Assembly (NCBI RefSeq): GCF_040869045.1
Contig: NC_090324.1
Coordinates: 56,573,346-56,637,345, forward strand
Direction: 5' to 3'
Length of the DNA stretch: 64,000 nucleotides
Source of the DNA: Eurosta solidaginis
Lineage: Eukaryota; Arthropoda; Insecta; Diptera; Tephritidae
The position numbers were made by a program, and so were the translations under genes. Below the pieces are notes generated by a model. That model did not search any database. It saw nothing but the letters and a program-made list of their open reading frames with translations, and was not told the origin of the DNA. The number at the start of each line of letters is the position of its first letter. Position 1 is the stretch's first letter. Of the stretch, positions 56,155 to 64,000 are shown piece by piece.

Positions 56155-59100
56155 CACAGTGTTTCGTGTAGAACAAGCTAGCTGGACAAAAACGAAGTTC
56201 TTATTCCATGAAAAGTGTAATGAGAAATGAAAGAAAACAAACAAAATAAGGGGATTTCTGCTTTTTGATATTTTTGCTCATATATATTGAGTAATTGAAG
56301 TAAGAAGGCAGGAGTGACCGTAAAATGCATTGATAATTTGCAAAATTCTTGTTGAATATTAAGCTTCATATTTCTTTTAAGTGAAAACTTTTATATAATT
56401 TTTTTGATGCATTCTAAGCCCCAAGGTAAGTAAAATTTTTTTAATAGTAATTCTTTCGCAATTAGAGTATTTTCAATATATTTAACATTATTAATAAGAA
56501 AAGGTATTTTTTCTCTATATTTTTAAATTTAGGGACAAAAAAGTTACATACATCCGGGCTAAATTTTACATATGTTATAGTCGGAAGTATTTTCTAATAC
56601 TAAAGAAAACAAACCATTGCGAATTATTTGCACATCTATTTTTAATTTTTTTTTTTTTGTAGATTTTGTTATCTCCACATATAAAATAGGATGTATGTAC
56701 GTACCAGCTCCGACGAGATATTTGAACCTTTAAAGAGGATCTACAAACGGCAAAACCAATTCCCAGGTACAGGGAACAAACACGTAGCCATAAAACACCC
56801 AAAAATAAACGCGCAGGGTCAACCAGAGCACACCAAAAGCAAAAATGCGAAGATCACTGACTTCAACCTGCCACAACCTACCGCACCAGTCACCAAGGCA
56901 TAAAACAGGTACATACAAAACAATCCTAATGCAGGTATTACCACACAGGAACGCTACAAAAAACAACCCCATTTGGTAGCATCTACGCCAATACCTGAAT
57001 GTAATATAAATACTGCACAACTTATAACAAATCAGAACGATCAACGACACTTAAGATGGCAGCAATACAATCATCAGCTATTCACCATGTCGGAAAACCA
57101 ACAACACAAATCAGTTTAGTTATAACCGTACCAAGAACGGAGTTTTTTGACAATTGGGTTCAACATTCGAAGGAAACCAGATATAAAGAATTATTGAGTT
57201 TTGTTGTACTTAAGTACGATTTAAGCGAAGCAGCCGAGTATTCGATAAAAAGTTTAAGCTTACAAATATCGGCATACTCGTCGAAGCTGGATCAAAAGTG
57301 GAACACTTCTGGAAGACATAAGGAGCGATTTTTGAATAAAAACTCGGAGTGGCTTTCGAGTCCAGGCTTCAAATTTACAATAACGGTGGATTCAAAGTTG
57401 CCATCAGACCAACCAACCACTACTTCAGGTAACCCCGACCCCGGAAAACGAAAGAAGGACTTTGTTAGCTGCAGTGAAAAACCAAACGGCGTCGAGTGGA
57501 TGACCTCTCGCAATCTAGAAGCCTTGGTGAGTTACTTTATGCGGCAGAAGTATCAAAGCGTATGTCCGGCAACAGAAATGTTGCTAACATTATACAAAAA
57601 ATCACAGGAAACCACTCAAATATCCGGCAAAAAGATGACATGTGAGCCAGATGCAAGATAATTGAGCATTGTAGAAGCTTTGTCATACTACGTAGATAGC
57701 AAGTAGATGACTCATGGGTACAAAACGACTTGGAAGTGGAGCATCAAGGCAGGCCATAAGGTTTATCCATCATATTATAATCTAAGAAAAGCTAAGGCAG
57801 GATGATATCCAAATGAAATTGATGTGGGTGAAACACGTGCGGAAATTAAAGTCCAGTCCGTATTAGATAAAACTGTTGAGCGTTTAGTATTAGCAAATCA
57901 AGAAGTTTTTGTTAGTTTATTACCTACAAGCTTGGCGTATACTTTAATCAGCAAGTGGGGTTGCGATGGAAGCTCTAGCCATAGAACATATAAGCAAAAG
58001 TTTACATGCAGTTCTGACACTGATGAGTTTTTGTTTATATTTTCTTTCGTTCCTCTTCAATTGCAGGATGAAAAAGGTAACATTGTTTGGCAGAATCCTC
58101 GACCTTCTTCTACCAATTAAATTTATTTTTTCTAAAGAAACAAAAGATTTTATTGTTTTTGAAACGAACGAAGTTTTAGAGGAGATAAGTTCGTTGTTGC
58201 CAACAAAGTACATGCTCGAAGAATACAAAGTTTCCGTAAATCACAATATGCTTCTTACAGTGATTGACAGAAAATTTTGCAATGCTTTGACTGAAACTTC
58301 TTCGGCACAAAAGTGTTATATTTGTCGTGCCACTCCAAAAGATAATGAGTTATGGGACTTTACGCCTAACCTAGATAATATTGGTTTTGGTTTGTCTACT
58401 CTCCATGCATGGATAAGATGTTTTGAATGCTTGCTTCACATAAGTTATCGCCTCGACTTAAAAAAATGGCAGCTTAGGAATGAGGCAGATAAAGAGAGTG
58501 TAAAGCTACATTCCAACGAAATCCAGAATAAATTTAAAAGTGTACTTGGATTGATAGTAGATAAACCAAAACCAGGTTTCGGCAATACCGATGACGGCAA
58601 CACTTCTCGTAGGTTGTTCGAAAATTCTGAGGCTATTGCTGAGAATACGGGATTGGATGTAACGCTCATCAAAAGATTGTACACTCTCCTTCGCGTATTA
58701 GCATCTGCGTACAATATAAATATGCAAAGATTTGAAAAATTTGCGGTCGAGACTAAAAAACTATATATAGATATCTATACATGGTTATAGATATCTAATA
58801 ATGGTTTAGTGCGTAGTACTGATATTATAAAATCAGCAATTTTACCTATTGGTCAACTTTCTGAGGAAGCCCGTAACAAAGATTTGAGACGATTCAGGGA
58901 CGATAACACAAAAAAGCAGTCGCGTGAAGCCACGAATAGAGATCTTATGAATATGTTGCTTATAATATCGGATCCTTTAGTTAACATTTTTTGGGAGATA
59001 CCATAGAAAAAATTTAAATGTCTGACTTCAGAAGTCTTAAATTTACTGTCCCCCGATAATGTTGAGGAGTCAAAAAATACCCCAGTTGTTTCAAGCTTTC

Positions 59101-59906
59101 ACAGTAGTGTTGCTGATGCTCATGACTATTCCACAAGTGATTCATCGAATGAAAGTGATGATAGCGAATAATAGCATAATTATATAATTTTTGTTGGATC
59201 AGGTTTTATTTAATTTAAATCTATTGTCTTTTCTACTTTGTATGATACTTTACTTTTAAGTTTTTGTAATAAGTAATTTTCACATAATTAATTTAATTAT
59301 TTACATTGTTATTATTATTATTGTAATTCACTTTTACATTCCTGACTGGTACTATAAAATAATTTTGTAAAAATTGTAGTGCCAGGATAAATACTCAAAT
59401 AAATAAAAAATATGTATGTACATATGTACTGTCACTCACATAAATAAGTAGACACCCCTTTTTGGACAACTCTTACAATTTTCGCTTTCGAAAATTTATT
59501 CTAACTAATTTCCCATAAGAAAATGTGTCACGATCTATAACAAAAACTAAATTATATTGAAAAAATGTTTGAAAAATTCGAAGAATTTTCATAAAAAATT
59601 TTAATTTTTTTTCAGAATTTTTAAATTTTTTTAGAGTATTGAGAGTTGTAGTCCATTCAATTTAAGTACAATAAAGTAATATTCTTAAGTCCTTTAAATT
59701 TTTTTGGCCCTATGTCACTTATTCACATGAGTTACTGTATATGAAATAAGCAAATATATGCATATGAAGTAAAATTTTTGAAAAAAATAAGTAAAAGAAA
59801 ATATGGCTGAAAAAAATGACGTAGTTGTAATAAATGACTGCATATGAAACGGAAAATCTCATAAAATAATTTTGTCCAGCTAGCTTGTTCTACACGAAAC
59901 ACTGTA
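56155..59906 (+). mobile_element. Transib DNA transposon inserted in Helitron D
   Basis: 3,752 bp with 37-bp inverted repeats that differ only at the first base (CACAGTGTTTCGTGTAGAAC left; TACAGTGTTTCGTGTAGAAC right, reversed). The 5-bp duplication CGTCC flanks it (56,150-56,154 and 59,907-59,911). Short GC-rich 5-bp TSDs and CACWRTG termini are the hallmark of Transib. It encodes a RAG1-core-like transposase with stops. Confidence 0.92.
57056..59172 (+). pseudogene. Transib transposase (RAG1-core homologue)
   Basis: The frame runs from MAAIQSSAIHHVGK. In-frame stops lie at 57,659, 57,704 and 57,803, a frameshift near 58,110 and a further stop at 58,788. Catalytic residues remain visible. 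First Asp: KWGCDGSSSHRTYKQKF (GAT 57,965-57,967). Second Asp: VIDRKFCNALTET (GAC 58,266-58,268), followed by the CYIC zinc pair and LSTLHAWIRCFECLLHISYRL. Glu: GQLSEEARNKDLRRFR (58,863-58,868). These align with D600, D708 and E962 of RAG1. An acidic Ser-rich tail (SDSSNESDDSE) ends near 59,170. The segment just before the Glu block is partly deleted (around 58,790-58,810). Confidence 0.9.
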
Positions 59907-61097
59907 CGTCCTCTTGATTCATTGTGCCATCCACTGACTTGTATATTGTCACCACACCTGGCAATTTTTTCAGAATTTGATGATTGATTTCATTGACATG
60001 TACATTTTTTGGTGCCAGCATTGCGCGTTCTCTCAACCAATCGTGCTTCATGTAATTTTGAACAATATTTGGAAACACTCTTTCAATTAGTTCTTCTTTT
60101 GATTGGATAATTGTACAAAAATTGTTTGGCAATGTAATCAAACCATTTGTTTTGTCGATTGAAATTTTGCCATTTCCGATCTCTAACAATTGCTTCGAGA
60201 ACTGCTCTGCAGACTGATCATTGTGCAACTGAACACACATGTTTATGTGTAATGTTAATTTTTTCACGTATCGCCACAAAAGGGAAGACTTCAAACATGC
60301 ATTGATCTCATCTGCCGATGTTGATCGTGGAATAACGGGCAATGTTTGTCGAAAGTCACCTGACAATAAAATTAAAACACCACCAAAAAGCCTTCGGTTT
60401 CCACGTAAATCTTGCATCGTTCGATTTAATACTTCCAATGATTTTTTTTTGCCATTGTACACTCATCCCATAGAATGACCGCTGCTTTTTGCAAAACTTT
60501 TGCCATCGCTGAGTTTTTGGATATTTTACAGGTTGGAGTTTCAAACACCTGTATATTCAAGGGCAATTTTAAAGCTGAATGAGCTGTTCGTCCTCCATCC
60601 AATAAAATTGCAGCAATTCCAGAAGAAGCGAGTGCCAAAGCAATTTTCTGTTGCGATCGAATAGTTGCTAAAATCAATGAAATCACAAATGCTTTTTCCG
60701 GTGCCGCCGGGTGCATCCAAAAAATATAATCCACCAGTGTTATCAGAAACAGTTTGCATTATTTTGTCATATATATCCTTTTGCTGATTGTTCAATTTGG
60801 TGATGTTGGATTGAACAAATGTACGTAAATCGTCACAATCGAATTATTATTCACGCTGCAACTAAATCATGCATTGGACGATTGGGTGAAATCAAAGCTA
60901 ACTGCCCCAATGCTTTATTGGCAATCGCAAGACACATATCTTCAATTATTATCAAAGCTTCATTGTACATTTCCAATGTAATCAGCAAATCAGGATCCAT
61001 TGCTCTACGACGCATCCGAATAAAAATATCTTCAGTCATGTAATCTTTATATTTATTCCACAATTCAATTGGATTCGATGGCATACATGTTGATATT
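59907..61097 (-). pseudogene. Helitron D helicase, central part
   Basis: Reading 61,084 downwards: MPSNPIELWNKYKDYMTEDI, then NNQQKDIYDKIMQTV and the Walker A loop YFLDAPGGTGKS. A frameshift follows, then TIRSQQKIALALASSGIA and ILWDECTMAKK (Walker B, DE). GGVLILLSGDFRQTLPVIP is helicase motif III; CVQLHNDQSAEQFSKQLLEIGNG follows and the frame ends at the Transib. PIF1-type 5'-3' helicase would unwind the element during rolling-circle transposition. It is damaged by two frameshifts. Confidence 0.85.
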
Positions 61098-62005
61098 CAG
61101 CCCGATTCTAATCGAAAATTCCGTGTGAGTTTTTTCCCTTCTCCCATTCCTCGTATTCTAAATAAAAATTCCTTGTGAGTTTTTTCACTTCTCCCTTTCC
61201 TCCTATTCTGAACAATGTTCGAAAAAGCGGAAACCAGTTATGGGAGAAAAGTAGGTATTATGAATGTGAGGGAGAGGGAGATTTCTCTGCCATTTCATTG
61301 GAGTTTTTTCACTAGTTGAATTAAAGGGAATGCATCAAAATAGTTAAAGGAAATTGGTTCTTTTAAGAAAAAACACTTATTTGTACAAATTTGTGCTAAA
61401 ATATGTATTTACATTCTACCACAATATTCTCACTGTTAATGTAACAACAACAACAACCACAATATTCATTATTTTAAGTCGAAAAGTATATCACAGCAAC
61501 AGAAGAGCTCTTCGTATATTTGATGCAGCCATCCAGAAATTGCGCTAGGATTTTTTAAGAAGGTTTAAATAGATTTTGGCATATGGCGAAAGGCGAACTC
61601 AACTCGACTTGGCCGCCAGAAAATTGCTTTGCAGAATGAATGCAAACAACTCCGGCGGTTAGCCCGCCGTGTTCTTCTTCTTATGCTCCTCTGTTGATGT
61701 TGCTGTAGCACCAATTTATTACTTATTCCAGTGAATACCACATGAAATGCAATAATGTGCATTGTTTATGCCTTATTTCTTAATTTCAAACAAATTGGCA
61801 ACAATAATTAAACTTTTAAATTTTTTAAACAAAATAAGAAATGCGCAACGAAATTTCAAGTGACAAAACAGCTGACTTAGAAAATTCGAAATTCCTATTC
61901 CCCAATTATTCTTCTCCCTAGGAGAAAAGAATTGGAGGAATTTTTCCGCGGGAATAAAAAAATCCGCGAGAACAAAATTCCGCGAGAATATTTAGAATTG
62001 GTCTG
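61098..62005. mobile_element. Non-autonomous element (Harbinger-like MITE) in Helitron D
   Basis: 908 bp flanked by ATT (61,095-61,097 and 62,006-62,008), ends CAGCCCGATTCTAA and reversed CAGACCAATTCTAA. The Helitron B copy shows the empty site (TTATAATATCAACATG on the plus strand). A ~50-bp unit (AAAATTCC..GTGAGTTTTTTC) is repeated at its left end. No protein. The ends resemble those of the Harbinger at 34,415 (CAGGCCTATTCT). Confidence 0.75.
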
Positions 62006-62345
62006 ATTATAATCGAAAATAGAATTCGTATTTGCTGCGGATGAGATGAAATCGATGCATCACGAAGTGTTGCGTCCCAATGAGTGTCATCTTCTAACAA
62101 ATGCAAGACCTGACATGCTTCGCGATATGTCAGATAAAAATGACCGTGAACTGTTCTTAAATTCTGAAATGATTTTGGTCCTCGAACGTTTACCAACAAC
62201 ATTCTCAAACAGAAACATTCAGCATTGTTGGGATGTACCGTATACATCCTGCCCAAGGCATCTGTTTGGAAAATACCTGGATGACCATCAACTGGTATTC
62301 CTTGTCCTTGACAGTATTGGTGAATATGGCACGACCCAACGATTG
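62006..62345 (-). pseudogene. Helitron D helicase linker region
   Basis: GIPVDGHPGIFQTDALGRMY, NAECFCLRMLLVNVRGPKSF and LHLLEDDTHWDATLRDASIS are the conserved segment between nuclease and helicase. It is joined directly to Rep sequence at SPILS, so about 500 bp including the Y2 tyrosines is missing compared with Helitron B. Confidence 0.8.
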
Positions 62346-63088
62346 TCAACTTCGATGCCTTGATTGCGCACTCTCATTATCGCTGTTTTACCAATATTTT
62401 CAAATGATCGACGTCGATACAATGGATATCCGTCATTGACTGTTATGCTTTCGGAAATTAATGCTCTCGGATACCGCTTTGAACATTTCCCATCGATCAT
62501 ACATGGTGAATTCATATTTATTTCACCACATTGACCGCGAATCATGTCTTTTGTTACCACTTCAAATAATTCTGGATCGATGGTTTGATATGGAATTTGG
62601 GCTGATATGACGCTATCAACCTCGTCCGGTGTTATTTTACGTACCAGCCATACCAATATGTGTGCGTGTGGCAAATCCCCTTTTTGCCATTCAATCGAGT
62701 ACATCCAACATTGTACCTTTCCAAACACGCTTAATTTCACAACTAAATCCATCAGTGCCTTCAAGTTTTGCCGGAATACACGTGCCGTAACATCGTGTCG
62801 ATCTGCTAGTGACTGACCGTCGAACAAATTATTTTTTATATCGTTCCGCATCGGATTACACGTAAAAGTGATGAAAAGATCTGGAGGGCCGTATTTTCGA
62901 GCATATGACATATCATCTTGTGCATATTCGTGCATGTGGCGTGGAATACCAATATAAGAAGGTTGTAATATCGTCAGATGTCCGACATCATTCACAATTG
63001 CATCATTCGCTATTGCATCTTGCAAATGTATGTAATTTGGCTTAATTGAATCGGATGAAATTGAGACGTTCAGTTTGAACTTTTGCAT
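62330..63088 (-). pseudogene. Helitron D HUH nuclease domain
   Basis: GPPDLFITFTCNPMRNDIK, DRHDVTARVFRQNLKALMD, then YSIEWQKGDLPHAHILVWL with the HUH motif (62,661-62,671), and DPELFEVVTKDMIRGQCG, CSKRYPRALISESI and RWVVPYSPILS. The domain is open for over 250 codons, but the downstream Y2 tyrosines are deleted, so it cannot nick DNA normally. Confidence 0.85.
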
Positions 63089-64000
63089 ACATGTCTACAC
63101 TGTATTTGTGAATAAGTTTACCACATTTCAGAATTTAATTTTGTTCTTGTGCACGAATCATCAATCGATAAAAATAATAATTCATCGCACTAACTTTCTT
63201 TTGAACATCCGACCTGTAAAAAATATGTTCATTCGATTTTAAATTTTAGTTTTTATATAATATCTGATTAATATAATTAGTATATTATTTACCGGTTCTT
63301 GGATCTATCATTGGTATATTAATGTGATAACCGTCATCACCTTTCCAATGTAGAATTGGATATTGTAATGCGTCGTAACTGCGACGAAACTCCCAAACAC
63401 GCTGTAATTGTTAATTTCTACGATGAATTAAAATATCGCGGAATTGAAACTGATCGCCAACAATTACAATTGCCACTTCATCAATCGTCGGTACATTAAA
63501 TCTTCTGGCATGCTCACCAAAAGGCGTTTTATCCGCTCTGATTATGATTTTTTGATTATCACATGGCATACGATCGAGAGCGGTTTTGAACAGTTTTACC
63601 AATTCATTGTTCTTATGAAAAAATCTTTGGATATCGCAAATAATCGCTCGTTTTGTATGTGAGCCAATTGTGCAACGTTCATCCAACTCACGATTTTCAT
63701 CTCCGATAAAATATATTTGCAAAAATTGATGGTTAGCGTCAGGAAATGGTAACAATGCACCCGCTCGATGATAAATCTGACATTGAATCTGTAATGTGTA
63801 TGCAACGTAATTTGATGTTGGATCAGAATCCTTAAAACATTGTAAAAACTCTTACTTAGATCCACAGAAGAATTAGATATTCCACATGAAGTAATCACCT
63901 TAAATGTCGGCATAAAATTGTATCTTATTATTTTTGTAGCACCAAAAGAAGTCATTTGAAATGATGAATTGTATTCTTGTATACGGTTCATAAAATGCTT
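63089..64000 (-). pseudogene. Helitron D Rep N-terminal region with two introns
   Basis: Starts beyond the window edge. NSSFQMTSFGATKI and MPTFK lead to a GT-AG intron (63,898-63,789). Spliced sequence resumes IQCQIYHRAGALLPFPDANHQFLQIYFIGDENRELDERC, then KTALDRMPCDNQKIIIRADKTPFGEHARRFN. A second intron (63,292-63,215) follows PRTG, then KKVSAMNYYFYRLMIRAQEQN. Both introns occur at identical positions in Helitron B. A few stops lie near 63,160-63,100. Confidence 0.8.

Overview
The window is eukaryotic nuclear DNA from an insect, most likely a higher (cyclorrhaphan) fly, possibly a tephritid. The reasons are AT-rich intergenic DNA, short GT-AG introns, a Drosophila-like importin-5 fragment and a typical fly transposon community. 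The exact species cannot be read from it. I see no intact housekeeping gene, no rRNA, no CRISPR and no operon structure. Almost every recognisable reading frame is transposon protein, usually with frameshifts or stops. The value of the window is its nested-insertion stratigraphy; several insertions can be resolved to the base by target-site duplications (TSDs).

Layout. 1-0.85 kb: host-like fragments (importin-5 piece). 0.88-5.1 kb: two Jockey/CR1-type LINE remnants, the first split by a Ty3/gypsy remnant ending in a perfect ~200-bp LTR palindrome around an 18-nt tRNA-Trp primer-binding sequence. 5.1-9.2 kb: AT-rich, no gene seen. 9.2-11.7 kb: BEL/Pao pol fragment (+). 12.6-13.1 kb: decayed amino-acid transporter (SLC36/PAT) fragment. 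14.2 kb: tRNA-derived SINE with TSD. 15.7-17.0 kb: zinc-knuckle plus retropepsin reading frame. 17.2-29.2 kb: a Helitron N-terminus followed by two tandemly arranged, near-identical BEL/Pao copies (-), one carrying a solo LTR and the other a SINE. 29.3-30.1 kb: an intact 201-codon frame, possibly F-box-like, between inverted repeats. 30.1-33.4 kb: RTE-clade LINE. 33.4-39.2 kb: Helitron B (+), interrupted by a complete PIF/Harbinger transposon that itself carries a foldback element in an intron, plus a 100-N assembly gap. 39.2-42.4 kb: repeats, a MITE and a 305-bp tandem duplication. 42.4-46.0 kb: Helitron C (-). 46.3-49.6 kb: LINE (-) with triplicated 3' repeats. 49.8-52.1 kb: G-rich higher-order minisatellite. 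52.1-55.9 kb: a repeat family interrupted by a 2.2-kb foldback element. 55.9-64 kb: Helitron D (-), interrupted by a Transib (RAG1-like) transposon and by a 0.9-kb MITE.

How the genes relate. Helitron Rep/helicase proteins would drive rolling-circle transposition (HUH nuclease plus PIF1 helicase). BEL/Pao, gypsy and LINE genes encode reverse transcription. Harbinger uses a DDE transposase plus a Myb/SANT helper. Transib uses a RAG1-related transposase on CACAGTG-type ends. Most copies look dead. The Harbinger element, the 201-codon ORF and the BEL2 protease frame are the best preserved.
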